Below the pieces are notes generated by a model that was not told the origin of the DNA, did not search any database, and worked only from the letters and a program-made list of their open reading frames with translations. This document shows, piece after piece, positions 37,470 through 47,478 of a stretch of DNA of 64,000 bases (positions are counted from its first letter, which is position 1; the number at the start of each line of letters is the position of its first letter). The position numbers and the translations under genes are program-made. This DNA is from Bifidobacterium sp. WK012_4_13 (GTDB lineage: Bacteria > Actinomycetota > Actinomycetes > Actinomycetales > Bifidobacteriaceae), in NCBI RefSeq assembly GCF_041080835.1, contig NZ_CP129683.1, positions 1,178,001 to 1,242,000 of the forward strand, in the 5' to 3' direction.

Positions 37470-38186
37470 TCAGACAATTACCACATCTCGGGCAGCTGGT
37501 TCACGATAATACCGTAGCGTCTCCTTCACCACGTCACGCCCTGCGGCAATCTGCTGTTCAAGCGGCAGACCGTAGAGGTTGTCGCCATGCTCGTTCACGA
37601 GTGGGAAACTCACGAACCCCGAGAGCACTTTCGCCTGATGCGATGTCCAGTTCAGGAGATGGTAGAACAATGAATTGCATACATACGTTCCAGCATCGGA
37701 ACTCAGCGTGGCGGGGATGCCATGGGTCGAGAAGTCCTCGAGTATCGACCTCAGTGGCAGCCTCGTCCAATACGCTGCGGGGCCATCCTCGACGATTGGA
37801 ATCTTTCTCGGCTCCACGTTGTCGGCATCCGGACGGGCTGCATCCATGAGATTCGTCGCGCAGCGCTCCAATGCAATGCCTCTTGCGGCATGCTTCAGTC
37901 CTGTGGCAATGACGATGTCGGGTCGATATCTGTCAATTCCCGCCTTCAACGTCGGCCACGCCTTCGTGAAGCTCACGGGAAGGAGCACGCTGTGAATGTC
38001 GATCGCACAATCGAAACCGACAGCCGCATCAAGGTCTGCATCAAGTTCTGTCGTTGGATTCGTCTCATCTTTCGATCCAAATCTCAATCCTTGAGATTCC
38101 AAAGCCTCAGGAACTTCGCGCGAAGGGTTGACGTCAACGCCCTCATACCGGTCAAATCCGGATACAATAACAGAAAATCGCTCCAT
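37470..38186 (-). CDS. pcp: Pyroglutamyl-peptidase I (C15)
   Basis: Removes N-terminal pyroglutamate from peptides. 238 residues. The opening VIVSGFDRYEGVDVNPS matches the family GFxPFxGxxxNPS, and the nucleophile lies in SSDAGTYVCNSLFYHLL, the conserved Cys block; the His lies downstream in SGFVSFPL-like context. IATGLKHAARGIALER corresponds to the GLA-x-R-x-x-I-x-x-E block. The MERFS start is chosen because the motif begins immediately; the frame extends to 38252 without similarity. Confidence 0.9.
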   Translation of the reverse strand: MERFSVIVSGFDRYEGVDVNPSREVPEALESQGLRFGSKDETNPTTELDADLDAAVGFDCAIDIHSVLLPVSFTKAWPTLKAGIDRYRPDIVIATGLKHAARGIALERCATNLMDAARPDADNVEPRKIPIVEDGPAAYWTRLPLRSILEDFSTHGIPATLSSDAGTYVCNSLFYHLLNWTSHQAKVLSGFVSFPLVNEHGDNLYGLPLEQQIAAGRDVVKETLRYYREPAARDVVIV

Positions 38187-38341
38187 GCACCCAGTGTAGA
38201 CACAGTCCGTGCGCCTAACCACGGTTTCTTGAAGATTATGCCTTCGAGTCATCGTTCATCCAGACTCCAAGGCAATGCACCCCCAGGGACGCGACCTGCA
38301 CCATGGAGGAAAACGATCCGAGTGAAGACTGCGAAGACTGC

Positions 38342-39394
38342 CTAGTCGCGCTGCTCGATAAGTGCAAGCATGCGACCTTCATGCGATTTGCCAGCGAGCG
38401 CTGAGCGGCGATGAGAATACCAGAGCGGATTCTCCAGCGTGCACAGACCATGACGCATGTCGGCGACTCGCTTCGAAAGGGAACTCGGCCCCTCCCCGTC
38501 ATTGGAGCACAGATCGTCAAGCTCCTGATCATGCTCCAGATACTGCGTCGCGGCATTCACCCGAGACAGCGAAGACACAAGATCGTTCACTCCGGCATCG
38601 TGAAGCGCCATGGTTGCCGCACCAGCTATGTCGATGCCGCGTCCGCCAAAGCGGGTTTTCGTCGCCGTCCCGGGGAATTGCGCGTCGAACTCGGATGCAA
38701 TCCCATCTCCGACCTCATAGCAGTCACCGCAGATGCACGGTCCAAGCGTTGCGACGATGTCTTCGACCTGCGCGCCGCGCGCCTTCATCCTTGCTACGGT
38801 CGCAGCGATGATTCCGCGCTGCAATCCCTTTCTACCGCAGTGCGCGGCAGCTATGATGCGGTGGCGCGGATCGGCCAGAAGGACTGGCAGACAGTCGGCT
38901 GCAAACATGCCAAGAGCCAGATCGAACTGCCCGGAGACCTGACCGTCCGCCTCGATGACCATGCCTGCGATGCCCTGCACGGATGCGTCCGCCTGATCGG
39001 GCGTCTCCCCGTCTCCGCCGACCGTGCCGCTGGCATCGAAGCCGAACTCAGCATTGCGCTCGCATGCCTCGTCAATGTCAATCGCATGACCGGAATGCAC
39101 CTGGCTGACCAACGACAGCGGAGCATGCAGCGAAAGTGACAGCGCCTTGCGATTGGCAAGCACATGCTCTGGATCGTCGCCACCCTTGCCACCCAGATTG
39201 AGCTGAGCGAAGTCTCCGGATGAGACACCGCCAAGCCTCGTGGTATATGTCACGCGAATTCCGGGAGCCAGATCGATCGGTATGGTCACCGGAATGGGGT
39301 TGCCCGCCTCATCATGATCGTCGATGCGCGTATCGTCAAGGATCCGAGCCGATGCGTCCATTTCAGTGTGAGGGTTGAAGGATGATTCCTGCAT
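38342..39394 (-). CDS. PgeF/YfiH-family purine nucleoside phosphorylase / polyphenol oxidase-like protein
   Basis: 350 residues. Family hallmarks: SQVHSGHAIDID, FAADCLPVLLAD, AAHCGRKGLQRG and GPCICGDCYEVG, carrying the Cys/His metal site. Family members were first called laccases and are now linked to purine nucleoside cleavage (LACC1/YfiH) and to peptidoglycan amino-acid proofreading (PgeF). AGGAGATG precedes the ATG at 39394. The start overlaps the end of the nicotinamidase gene by 32 bases, so the pair is one transcription unit. The Asp-rich N-terminal 40 residues are extra. Confidence 0.88.
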   Translation of the reverse strand: MQESSFNPHTEMDASARILDDTRIDDHDEAGNPIPVTIPIDLAPGIRVTYTTRLGGVSSGDFAQLNLGGKGGDDPEHVLANRKALSLSLHAPLSLVSQVHSGHAIDIDEACERNAEFGFDASGTVGGDGETPDQADASVQGIAGMVIEADGQVSGQFDLALGMFAADCLPVLLADPRHRIIAAAHCGRKGLQRGIIAATVARMKARGAQVEDIVATLGPCICGDCYEVGDGIASEFDAQFPGTATKTRFGGRGIDIAGAATMALHDAGVNDLVSSLSRVNAATQYLEHDQELDDLCSNDGEGPSSLSKRVADMRHGLCTLENPLWYSHRRSALAGKSHEGRMLALIEQRD

Positions 39395-40040
39395 TATTCA
39401 TCTCCTTGCGCGCCTGTTCACCCAATTCCTGGCTCACGGGGACAGTCAGGTCGGTGAAGACGCGCACTCGTAGGCCATATTTTTGAGCATCGAGCGCGGT
39501 TTCCTTCACACAATGCGATTCCGCGATGCCCACGACATCGACGTCGGTCACGCCGCGCCGATCGAGCTCACCGTTCAATGTGTGCCCTGCCTTGCTCTGC
39601 TGGGCGAATTCCTCACGCGATGGTATCTGCGGACCGCCAAGGTCCTCGATGCCCTGAAAGCCTGAATACGCGGCCTCGTACTGGCCTTTCTTGAAATGAT
39701 GTTCGATGCCGAGCGCGGCGATCAGCGGATGAAGATTTGCATTCGTGGTTCCTGCGACACCATGTCTCGGCCATGTATCGACAAAATCGGGCGTGTCCGA
39801 GAAATGGCTGCCCGGCTCTATGTGCCAGTCCTGCGTCGTGGCGATATAGCAGTAATCGTCGCGGTGAGCGCTCACAAAGTCGTGGATTGACTGCGCGACG
39901 GCATTGCCTCCCTCGACGCCGAGTTCACCCCCCTCACAGAAGGTTGGCTGCACATCGACGACGATCAGCGCCCGATGGCCTTGCGCTCCTTGATGCTGTT
40001 CATGGTGCAATAATGCGCCGAATGGTTCTTCCACAGTCAT
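39363..40040 (-). CDS. pncA: Nicotinamidase (isochorismatase-like cysteine hydrolase)
   Basis: Deamidates nicotinamide to nicotinate for NAD salvage. 225 residues from the ATG at 40040 (GCAGGAGG upstream). Catalytic Asp in ALIVVDVQPTFC, Lys in FKKGQYEAAYSGF, Cys in GIAESHCVKETALDA; the metal-binding DWH is in TTQDWHIEPGSHF. Ends inside the next gene (32-base overlap). First gene of a two-gene unit with the YfiH-type protein. Confidence 0.92.
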   Translation of the reverse strand: MTVEEPFGALLHHEQHQGAQGHRALIVVDVQPTFCEGGELGVEGGNAVAQSIHDFVSAHRDDYCYIATTQDWHIEPGSHFSDTPDFVDTWPRHGVAGTTNANLHPLIAALGIEHHFKKGQYEAAYSGFQGIEDLGGPQIPSREEFAQQSKAGHTLNGELDRRGVTDVDVVGIAESHCVKETALDAQKYGLRVRVFTDLTVPVSQELGEQARKEMNNAGIILQPSH

Positions 40041-40133
40041 TGATCCTCCTGCCCGTGAGAAGCATCGCATGGTTTGCCAGCTTGCTATTGGCATAGCCTA
40101 GCAGCCCTGCATTGCAAAAGCCGCGGTTTCTTC

Positions 40134-41000
40134 TCAGCCGAGAATGGCAAGCTCATCATCGCTGAGCTCAAGCTGCCCGGCATGCAGCGAGTCAACGATG
40201 GTTTCTGGACGGTGAGCGCCGGGAATCACGAACATGTGATCGCCCTTGCTCAGTTCCCACGCGAGCACGACCTGCTGATAGCTGACACCGTGAGCCTTGG
40301 CGACCTTCTTGAACGGATCGAACATGCTCTCGTCCCTGGTCTTGCGGAAACCGCCGAGCGGACTCCAGCATACGAATGCGAGCCCGAGCTTTTCGGCATG
40401 CTCCAAGGTATCTTGGGTGCCGCGGCTGATGGGCGAATATTGGTTCTGCACAGCCACCAGCCTGTCTCCCAGGATTGTCCGTGCAAGGTCGATCTGCTCG
40501 ATGTCCACATTGGAGATGCCTGCCGCCCTTGCCACGCCATCATCGATCAGCTGCCTGATTGCCTGGATGGACTCGCCATAGGGCACTTTTGGATCTGGAC
40601 GGTGGAAATACAACAGATCGATGCTGTCTCTTCCCAGGGCCTGCGCTGACTGTCTGCCATTGCGCATCAAGGTTTCCGGACGCCCATCGACATCCCACGT
40701 CGGTCTGCCCTCGGTGAAGTTCCTGAAATGACCGACCTTGGTCGCCACCAGAACATCTTCACGCGGGCCACTCCAGGACTGCAGCGCCTGGCGCACGAGC
40801 TTTTCGCCGGTTTCCTCCTCGCCGCCAGATTCGTAATAGGCCCAGGCGGTATCTATGTGACGGCATCCCGCATCAAGCGCAGCATGAATGGTCTCTATCG
40901 CCCGTTCATGGCTGGGTTTGCCCTCGATCGTCAGCGGCATTTCCCCAAAACCAATGGCAGTGGTCCTGAACTGCCCGATTGTTCTGTGCAGTAGTTCCAT
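40134..41000 (-). CDS. Aldo/keto reductase
   Basis: 288 residues, NADPH-dependent carbonyl reductase with the TIM-barrel tetrad: Asp and Tyr in HIDTAWAYYE, Lys in VATKVGHF, His in LLYFHRPDP. The cofactor-binding end is seen as PGAHRPETIVDSL. It resembles the YdbC/pyridoxal reductase-like group by its GFGEMPLTIEGKP start, but the substrate is not clear. AGGGGTTCCTG precedes the ATG. Single gene. Confidence 0.9.
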   Translation of the reverse strand: MELLHRTIGQFRTTAIGFGEMPLTIEGKPSHERAIETIHAALDAGCRHIDTAWAYYESGGEEETGEKLVRQALQSWSGPREDVLVATKVGHFRNFTEGRPTWDVDGRPETLMRNGRQSAQALGRDSIDLLYFHRPDPKVPYGESIQAIRQLIDDGVARAAGISNVDIEQIDLARTILGDRLVAVQNQYSPISRGTQDTLEHAEKLGLAFVCWSPLGGFRKTRDESMFDPFKKVAKAHGVSYQQVVLAWELSKGDHMFVIPGAHRPETIVDSLHAGQLELSDDELAILG

Positions 41001-41068
41001 CAGGAACCCCTTTCGACTCGACGATGGTCACTCCCACCCTACACGCTGCCGAAGTCGTTGAAGGCAGC

Positions 41069-43324
41069 CTATCTGCCGCCGAAGGAACCGCCTCCTGAAC
41101 CACCGCCACCGCCCGCGAATCCACCACCGGAGAATCCGCCGCCGGAGGATGATGAAGGGGCAGCAGCATGAATCGTTGAACTGATTGATGAGAAGCTGGA
41201 TGTCAGCTGGCTTCCGATGTCGCCGATGCCAGGGTTGAAGTCTGCTCCCGCTGGCATCCCCGGAGCCGCTTCGCCAAAACTGCCCGCCATATAGCCATAG
41301 GTCATGAATGTCCACGGTCTGAACGACCAATAGAGCATCGAGCCGGAAGCGTTCGAATCAAGCCATTGAGGGTCGCTCAGCTTCGGATTGGCACGCGCGA
41401 GCTGCTGCAATGCTTCGTTGCTGATGCCGAATGCCGCGGCATAGACGAGGTAACGGTCCCACAGAGCGAGGTCATCGACCCCACGGTCTTCGAAGGAGCT
41501 GAAATCGAGCAGGTATCGCTGCAGTCCCTGGATCTGACCGGCATATTCCTGACCGGTGTCATTGAGCACCGTGACCTTGCCATACATGACCGCGAAGATG
41601 GAGCACACGAGGAGCAAGAAGCCGCATAGGCTGGCGATGACGAAGGTTCCCCCACCAAGCGTCATTCCGGCTGCAAGCGTGCCGACCAGCGCGACGACGA
41701 TGCCCAAGATTCCCAGGCCAATCGAACTTGAACGCGTCTGCGTGGCCCCGAGCAAAGCGAATTCTCCACTCACCGCATTGGTGAACTTCGCCTGTTCCGT
41801 ATAGCCCGACTCCCACTTCTTGAAGCTTCGCTGCATCTGCTTCAGGTCGAATACCGGTGAATCGAGTCGTTGCGCCGCGCATTCCAAGAGGTGCAATGCA
41901 GCATCTTCCGATGAGCTGAGCTTAAGAGAGTCGCGATCATGCGAGCAGACTGGATGAATGACAATCGTCGATGTCGAAGCAAGATCTTTTTGGAGGCGTT
42001 TGTCGCCGCTCGAAACCGCACTCGAAATCTGCACTGAATCTGCCTGCGTCAAATCAATGGTGCCATACGCGGCGACCGAGCCTGGATAAATTGAAATGGC
42101 ATGCTTGGATGCGAGCGACAGCACGCTTGCCGCCATTTGCCGCGAGGCCTTGTCCGAGGTTTTCCTGAGGACGATGTCATGCATGCCTGCTGCCGAGGCT
42201 GGGCTCATGTTCGGCGGTTCGCGCCAGTACTCCACATCGCCGTGATAGCGCGAGGCTCCATAGGTCTTGAAAGCGGCACGCACAGCGAAAATGCTGAGAA
42301 TGATTGCAACGATGCCGCCAATGATCCAGGCGATTATCGTGAGTCTTGCCTTCGACCTCGCTGCGTCTCTTGCTTTCGTCTCCTGCTGGGTCTCATCATC
42401 GATGATGCTGTGCTTGGCATTGGAGCTGCTCGTTCGCGCAACGCCGCTGCTGGCCGAGGAATCGAACATCGCGACCAGATCGAGATGCTCGCCTGCACTC
42501 ACATCCTGCGCCGTGAACTGCAAGGTGCCATCGCTTTTTCGCGATGTCTCGGATTGACCCGCGTAATGCAGCCATGCCCAGGAATTCTTCGATGAAACGC
42601 CCTCAGGGAAGCTGACGGTTGCATTGACCGTGCCGATTGGAATCTGATTGGCGTCGCCGAAAGGCTCCCACTGGAAGTTGGTCACATCCGGGTGAGCAGT
42701 CGAAACGCCGTGGAACGTCATCGTGATGTCAAAGACCATCGCCTTGGCAGAATCGGTTTCAGGAATGTTCCACCCGATCTCAACAGGATATTTGGAATCC
42801 TTGTCTGCACTTGAGGCATCATATTGTGTTGGATTGTCGGAATCGGAGACATTGGCGATATACCAATGATTTGCCTCGGTTGAATCCCAGTTGCTCGTAG
42901 AAGAGACATCATCGGGAGGAATGGGCTTGGTCTGCTTGTATGTGGTGCCGTCCGTGACATTGCGAACCGAAACGTCGGAAATCGAAGTCAGATTTTTCGG
43001 ATTGATCGTATATTGCTGATACATCTGACGCCATGGCCTGGTATCGCCATCGTCATCTTCGCGCTCGTTCAGCTTCATGGACACGCGCTGCTCAATTTTC
43101 AGATCGCCGTTCTTCAGCACCTGCGTCTTGTAATCGAGCGAATTATATGAGAGAGGTGCTTCGTTGAGACTCGACACACCAATCCCCAGGAGCAGGGCGA
43201 CTGCCACAGCCGCGATGATTATCGCCGCTCCAAGGCATAGAATGAACCGTCTCACATTCCACTCACGCTTCGAAGCCGGTGCTTCACCGGAGTCCGTGTG
43301 CAGAGATCGTTGAGTTGGTTGCAT
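41069..43324 (-). CDS. DUF2207-containing membrane protein
   Basis: 751 residues from the ATG at 43324 (GAAGGGAAAC upstream). One N-terminal membrane segment (FILCLGAAIIIAAVAVALLLG), then a roughly 250-residue extracytoplasmic DUF2207 domain, a second segment (LTIIAWIIGGIVAIILSIFAV), a cytoplasmic region, two more segments (about residues 560-610), and a Gly/Ser/Phe-rich tail (GGGFSGGGFAGGGGG). The tail resembles the Gly-rich end of TPM-type proteins found beside LemA. Function unknown. The LemA gene lies 213 bases upstream in the same orientation, a frequent pairing. Confidence 0.85.
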   Translation of the reverse strand: MQPTQRSLHTDSGEAPASKREWNVRRFILCLGAAIIIAAVAVALLLGIGVSSLNEAPLSYNSLDYKTQVLKNGDLKIEQRVSMKLNEREDDDGDTRPWRQMYQQYTINPKNLTSISDVSVRNVTDGTTYKQTKPIPPDDVSSTSNWDSTEANHWYIANVSDSDNPTQYDASSADKDSKYPVEIGWNIPETDSAKAMVFDITMTFHGVSTAHPDVTNFQWEPFGDANQIPIGTVNATVSFPEGVSSKNSWAWLHYAGQSETSRKSDGTLQFTAQDVSAGEHLDLVAMFDSSASSGVARTSSSNAKHSIIDDETQQETKARDAARSKARLTIIAWIIGGIVAIILSIFAVRAAFKTYGASRYHGDVEYWREPPNMSPASAAGMHDIVLRKTSDKASRQMAASVLSLASKHAISIYPGSVAAYGTIDLTQADSVQISSAVSSGDKRLQKDLASTSTIVIHPVCSHDRDSLKLSSSEDAALHLLECAAQRLDSPVFDLKQMQRSFKKWESGYTEQAKFTNAVSGEFALLGATQTRSSSIGLGILGIVVALVGTLAAGMTLGGGTFVIASLCGFLLLVCSIFAVMYGKVTVLNDTGQEYAGQIQGLQRYLLDFSSFEDRGVDDLALWDRYLVYAAAFGISNEALQQLARANPKLSDPQWLDSNASGSMLYWSFRPWTFMTYGYMAGSFGEAAPGMPAGADFNPGIGDIGSQLTSSFSSISSTIHAAAPSSSSGGGFSGGGFAGGGGGSGGGSFGGR

Positions 43325-43537
43325 CACATGTTTCCCTTCGTGTGCGCAATATGGAGCAGCGTCGCTGCGGCAACGCGCAGATTTCACCGAATTTCCCAGA
43401 ATTTCGAATTTCCCAGTGCGCAGTAATGCGCCATAATGCGCCGCAGTAAGCCGTTTGCTGGGCTTCGCTCGATCATAGGTGTGCGTGTGAATCGTTACGG
43501 CACTGCGCCAGGCATTCGAATACGAGCTGCCTGGGTG

Positions 43538-44119
43538 TCAGAACTTGACCTGCGGCACCGATCGATCCTGTTCGGCCACTGCAAAGAATTGCGCTTCCTT
43601 GAAGTGGAACATGCCCGCGATGATGTTGCTCGGCACCGACTGAATCTTGATGTTGAACTTCTGCACGACATCGTTATAGAACTGCCGCGCATAGGCGATT
43701 TTCTGCTCCAGCTGGCTCAGCTGATTCTGCAGGTCCATGAAGTTCTGATTCGCCTGCAATTGCGGGTATGCCTCGGCAGTCGCACGCAGATTCACCAGAG
43801 CATTGCTCAGCTGGTTCTCGGCCTGCGCGCGCTGCTCCGGATCGCCATGCTGCGCCGCTTCGACTGCCCCGGCCCTGGCTTCGGTGACCTTCTGAAACAC
43901 TTGAGACTCGTGAGTCGCATAGCCCTTCACGGTCTCGACAAGGTTTGGCACCAGATCGGCGCGCTGCTTGAGCTGAACATCAATCTGGGCCCAGCCATTG
44001 GCAACGCGGTTTCGCAAGGCAATCAGGCCGTTATATACCCCAATCCCCCACAACACCAGCACGACGACAATAACGACTATCACGAGTACAGCGATAAGTA
44101 ATCCGTTCATATCGTCCAT
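43538..44119 (-). CDS. LemA family protein
   Basis: 193 residues. One N-terminal membrane helix (LLIAVLVIVVIVVVLVLWGIGVYN) followed by the helical LemA domain: LIALRNRVANGWAQIDVQLKQR, DLVPNLVETVKGYATHE, NFMDLQNQLSQLE and the ending FNIKIQSVPSNIIAGMFHFK. Members are exported membrane-anchored proteins of uncertain function, sometimes with envelope stress or protease genes. The ATG at 44119 or the one three codons later (44110) may be the start; neither has a strong site. Divergent from yhbY. Confidence 0.9.
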   Translation of the reverse strand: MDDMNGLLIAVLVIVVIVVVLVLWGIGVYNGLIALRNRVANGWAQIDVQLKQRADLVPNLVETVKGYATHESQVFQKVTEARAGAVEAAQHGDPEQRAQAENQLSNALVNLRATAEAYPQLQANQNFMDLQNQLSQLEQKIAYARQFYNDVVQKFNIKIQSVPSNIIAGMFHFKEAQFFAVAEQDRSVPQVKF

Positions 44120-44199
44120 TGTCTCATGGACCGCGAATCTTTCGACTGCAGCGCACGCTAGCATGGTGTGCAGGATACATCACGAAGGGACATACGCAT

Positions 44200-44529
44200 A
44201 TGGAAGATAACGGCATCCGCTCGGCAAGGGAACTGAACAAGCATCAGGTCAAGCAGCTTCGTGCGCTTGGCAATCACCTGAATCCGCTCATCATCATCGG
44301 CAAGAGCAACCTCACCGAGACGAGCATCAGGCAGGCGGACGAAACCCTGGAAAATCGTGAGCTCATCAAATGTTCGGTGCTGAACGGCTCAGACTTGACA
44401 GCCCGCGATGCCGCTGCCGAGCTTTCAGAAAAGCTAGGGGCCTCTGTGGTCCAGGTCATCGGCAACCGCTTCGTCATATACCGTGAAAGCCATCGCGATG
44501 ACATCGAAAGAATAAAGCTCGTTCGTTGA
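44200..44529 (+). CDS. yhbY: YhbY-type CRM-domain RNA-binding protein
   Basis: 109 residues, essentially one CRM (CRS1-YhbY) domain. It shows LNKHQVKQLRALGNHLNPLIIIGKSNLT, which holds the GKxGLT-like loop (here GKSNLT), followed by ELIKCSVL and VQVIGNRFVIYR. E. coli YhbY binds pre-50S particles. GAAGGGA lies upstream of the ATG at 44200. Convergent with pnp; a strong hairpin lies between. Confidence 0.92.
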   Translation: MEDNGIRSARELNKHQVKQLRALGNHLNPLIIIGKSNLTETSIRQADETLENRELIKCSVLNGSDLTARDAAAELSEKLGASVVQVIGNRFVIYRESHRDDIERIKLVR

Positions 44530-44547
44530 AGATCTGCGTTGATCTTC

Positions 44548-44574
44548 GATTCTCAAGATTCTCAAGATTCTCGA
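44548..44574. repeat. 9-bp tandem repeat after yhbY
   Basis: GATTCTCAA repeats three times, the last copy ending CGA (44548-44574). Tandem micro-repeat in the 240-base yhbY-pnp gap. Confidence 0.7.
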
Positions 44575-44695
44575 GAGGGACCGCAAATTCCAAGCAGCTG
44601 AAATCCCGATGAGGCATCGGTGGCTGCGAAGGATGCGCCTGCAGCCCCAGCAGCCCCAGCAACGAAGCTCGCCACTCTCCGGCCGAGATATAGAA

Positions 44696-44735
44696 CTGCC
44701 ATGCAGCCCCGGGTCTTCCCTGGGTGCATGGCAGT
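44696..44735. terminator. Hairpin between yhbY and pnp
   Basis: ACTGCCATGCA (44696-44706) pairs with 44725-44735, and an inner CCCGGG/CCCTGGG-type pairing closes the loop. Situated 34 bases after the pnp stop on the minus strand; the minus-strand tail is TCTATATCTC. Confidence 0.7.
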
Positions 44736-44769
44736 CGTCTATTCAGCGATTAATGGACTCGTCCGCACA

Positions 44770-47409
44770 TCAGTCCTCGAATGGCTCGAAATCCTTGCGA
44801 ACTCTGCGGCGTGGTCGCTCAGTGCGCTCTTCGCGGTCTGCACGATACTCGTCATAGTGCTCGTCTGGAGCATAGTGAGGGACTTCGCGGCGTCCACGGT
44901 AGCCACCGCGACGGTCGTTGCGATCGTTGCGATCGCCACGATCATGCCGACGGTCATTGTGTTCGCTACGATCCGAACGGTCATCATGGCGGTCCCTGCG
45001 GTCGTATCCGCGATCGCCACGATCGCCACGATCGCCACGATCGGAGCGGTCAGAACGATCATCACGGTCATCGCGACGACGACGTGGGCGGTCATCGTTG
45101 CTGTAGCGTGAACGATATCCACCACGATCGCCACGGTCGCCACGACGATCGCTACGGTCAGAACGGCGGTCACCGCGATCGCCGTGTGACTGGCTGGCGC
45201 TCTCCTGGTTCTCGAATCCTGGGATGGCAAGCGAAATCTTGCCGCGGTCGTCAACGCCCTGAACGATGACCTCGACCGTGTCACCTTCCTTCAGCACGTC
45301 TTCGACGGCGTCGACGCGCTCACCGTTGGTGAGATTGCGAATCTGCGAGATGTGAAGCAGGCCATCGGTTCCTGGCGTCAGGTTGACGAAGGCGCCAAAG
45401 CTTGTGGTCTTCACGACCTTGCCGTTGAAGGTCTCTCCGGCTTCTGGAACGTGCGGATTGGCGATCTGATCGATCATTTCCTTGGCCTTGGCCGCGGCTT
45501 CGCCACCCTCGGAGGAGATATAGACCGTGCCGTCGTCCTCGATGGTGACGTCAGCTCCGGTGTCCTCCTGAATCTGGTTGATCATCTTGCCCTTCGGACC
45601 GATGACCTCGCCGATCTTCTCGACTGGAACGGTGGTGCTGATGATGCGAGGTGCGTATGGGCTCATCTCGGCCGGGCTGTCGATGCACTCATTGATGACC
45701 TCAAGGATGGTCGTGCGCGCTTCCTTGGCCTGCTGCAGGGCGGCTGCAAGAATGTCGGCAGGAATGCCGTCAAGCTTTGTGTCAAGCTGCAATGCGGTGA
45801 TGAACTCGGAGGTTCCGGCAACCTTGAAGTCCATGTCGCCGAAGGCATCTTCCGCACCCAGGATATCGGTGAGGGTCTTGAAGATGTGCTTGCCATCGAC
45901 ATCACCGGAAACCAATCCCATGGCGATGCCGGCAACAGGAGCCTTCAGTGGAACGCCGGCTGCGAGCAGCGACAGCGTCGAAGCGCAGACGGAACCCATC
46001 GATGTCGATCCGTTGGAGCCGATGGCCTCGGATACCTGACGAATGGCATAGGGGAACTCTTCACGCGAGGGCAGCACGGGAACCAGTGCGCGCTCCGCAA
46101 GGGCGCCGTGACCGATCTCGCGGCGCTTCGGCGAACCGACGCGGCCGGTCTCACCGGTCGAATATGGAGGCATCTCGTAATTGTGCATGTAGCGCTTCGA
46201 GGTTGGGCCGGAAAGCGCGTCGACCTGCTGCTCCATCTTGAGCATGTTCAGCGTGCTGACCCCAAGAATCTGGGTCTCGCCACGCTGGAAGAGAGCCGAT
46301 CCGTGAACGCGAGGAACGATGTCGACCTCGGCGGACAGGGTCCTGATGTCGCGAAGACCGCGGCCATCGATGCGGTAATCCTGCGTAAGGATGCGCTGAC
46401 GAACGATCTGGCGCTGCAGTTCCTTGAATGCGTTGCCAAGTTCCTTGTCCTTCTCGGCATCCTCCATATCGGTGAATTCCGAAGCAAGGGCAGCGCGGAC
46501 GCCCTCCTTGATCTCATGAATTCTATCCTGACGCGGAAGCTTGTCGGCGATGGAGAGCGCCTGATCCAAATCACCATGGGCGATTTGGTCGATGCGGTTG
46601 TACAGATCCTCAGTGTATTCAGGGAACAGAGGGAATTCCTTCGTCTCCTTGGCGACCTTGGACTTCAGCTCGTTCTGGGCTTCGCAGATTGCCTTGATGA
46701 AGGGCTTGGCCGCCTCAAGGCCCTGCGCGACGACATCCTCATCGGGCTTGATCTGGCCCTCGTCATAGATGAGCTTCCAGGCGTTCTTGCCTGCACCTGC
46801 CTCGATCATGGCGATGGCTACATCACCGTTGTCGATGACGCGACCTGCAACGACGATTTCGAACACTGCACGCTCACGCTCGCTCCAGCGTGGGAAGGCG
46901 ACCCACTGGCCATCGATCAAAGCCAGGCGGACGCCGGAAACCGGTCCTTCGAAAGGCAGACCGGAAATCATCGTGGAAGCAGATGCGGCGTTGAGCGCGA
47001 TCATGTCGTATGAGTCTTCAGGATTGACGGCCAATACGGTCTCGACTACCTGAACCTCGTTGCGCAGCGTGTGCGGGAACAGCGGGCGCAGAGGACGGTC
47101 AATGATTCGGCAGGCCAGAATGGCCTCCGAGGATGGACGGCCTTCACGGCGGAAGAACGAACCGGGAATCTTTCCGGCTGCGTACATCTTTTCTTCCACA
47201 TCAACGGTGAGTGGGAAGAAATCGTAATTCTCCTTGGGGCTTGAACCAGCTGTCGTGGTTGAAAGCACCATCGAATCATCATCAAGATAGGCTGCCACTG
47301 CACCGTCGGCCTGCTGGGCGAGACGGCCAGTTTCAAAGCGCAACGTGCGCGTGCCAAATGAGCCATTATCAATAGCCGCTTCTGCGGCTTGTATTTCGGG
47401 ACCCTCCAC
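44770..47409 (-). CDS. pnp: Polyribonucleotide nucleotidyltransferase (PNPase) with Arg/Asp-rich tail
   Basis: Phosphorolytic 3'-5' exoribonuclease and polymerase. 879 residues: two RNase PH domains (first with [14 protein letters not shown], second with [12 protein letters not shown]), an alpha linker, a KH domain ([15 protein letters not shown]) and an S1 domain ([18 protein letters not shown]). The last roughly 140 residues are Arg/Asp/Gly rich, for example [18 protein letters not shown] chose the GTG at 47409 because AAGGAGG lies five bases upstream and the family begins EGPEI; the frame is open to 47568 but that part uses rare codons and contains CTAG repeats. A terminator separates it from rpsO. 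Confidence 0.95.
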   Translation of the reverse strand: MEGPEIQAAEAAIDNGSFGTRTLRFETGRLAQQADGAVAAYLDDDSMVLSTTTAGSSPKENYDFFPLTVDVEEKMYAAGKIPGSFFRREGRPSSEAILACRIIDRPLRPLFPHTLRNEVQVVETVLAVNPEDSYDMIALNAASASTMISGLPFEGPVSGVRLALIDGQWVAFPRWSERERAVFEIVVAGRVIDNGDVAIAMIEAGAGKNAWKLIYDEGQIKPDEDVVAQGLEAAKPFIKAICEAQNELKSKVAKETKEFPLFPEYTEDLYNRIDQIAHGDLDQALSIADKLPRQDRIHEIKEGVRAALASEFTDMEDAEKDKELGNAFKELQRQIVRQRILTQDYRIDGRGLRDIRTLSAEVDIVPRVHGSALFQRGETQILGVSTLNMLKMEQQVDALSGPTSKRYMHNYEMPPYSTGETGRVGSPKRREIGHGALAERALVPVLPSREEFPYAIRQVSEAIGSNGSTSMGSVCASTLSLLAAGVPLKAPVAGIAMGLVSGDVDGKHIFKTLTDILGAEDAFGDMDFKVAGTSEFITALQLDTKLDGIPADILAAALQQAKEARTTILEVINECIDSPAEMSPYAPRIISTTVPVEKIGEVIGPKGKMINQIQEDTGADVTIEDDGTVYISSEGGEAAAKAKEMIDQIANPHVPEAGETFNGKVVKTTSFGAFVNLTPGTDGLLHISQIRNLTNGERVDAVEDVLKEGDTVEVIVQGVDDRGKISLAIPGFENQESASQSHGDRGDRRSDRSDRRGDRGDRGGYRSRYSNDDRPRRRRDDRDDRSDRSDRGDRGDRGDRGYDRRDRHDDRSDRSEHNDRRHDRGDRNDRNDRRGGYRGRREVPHYAPDEHYDEYRADREERTERPRRRVRKDFEPFED

Positions 47410-47443
47410 GGGTTCCTCCTTCACTATTTTTTTCATCAATTCG

Positions 47444-47478
47444 CTAGACAATCTAGCTAACAACCTAGCGCCATCTAG
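47444..47478. promoter_or_regulatory. Cluster of four CTAG sites in the pnp leader
   Basis: CTAG occurs at 47444, 47453, 47465 and 47475, twice as CTAGCG. CTAG is scarce in the rest of the window. The stretch lies 35-70 bases upstream of the pnp GTG and could form alternative short stems; PNPase genes are often autoregulated through their leaders. A link is inferred only. Confidence 0.35.

Noticed and set aside
37470..40040. pcp, YfiH and nicotinamidase genes as one operon
   Set aside because: Only YfiH and nicotinamidase overlap; pcp is separated by about 155 bases, so operon membership is not supported.
44781..45195. Regular short repeats suggesting a CRISPR or tandem repeat
   Set aside because: They encode the Arg/Asp/Gly tail of PNPase in frame; units are degenerate codon repeats and there are no spacers.
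45352..47013. 553-codon open frame on the plus strand opposite pnp
   Set aside because: Antisense of the strongly conserved PNPase domains; no ribosome-binding site and no recognisable motif.
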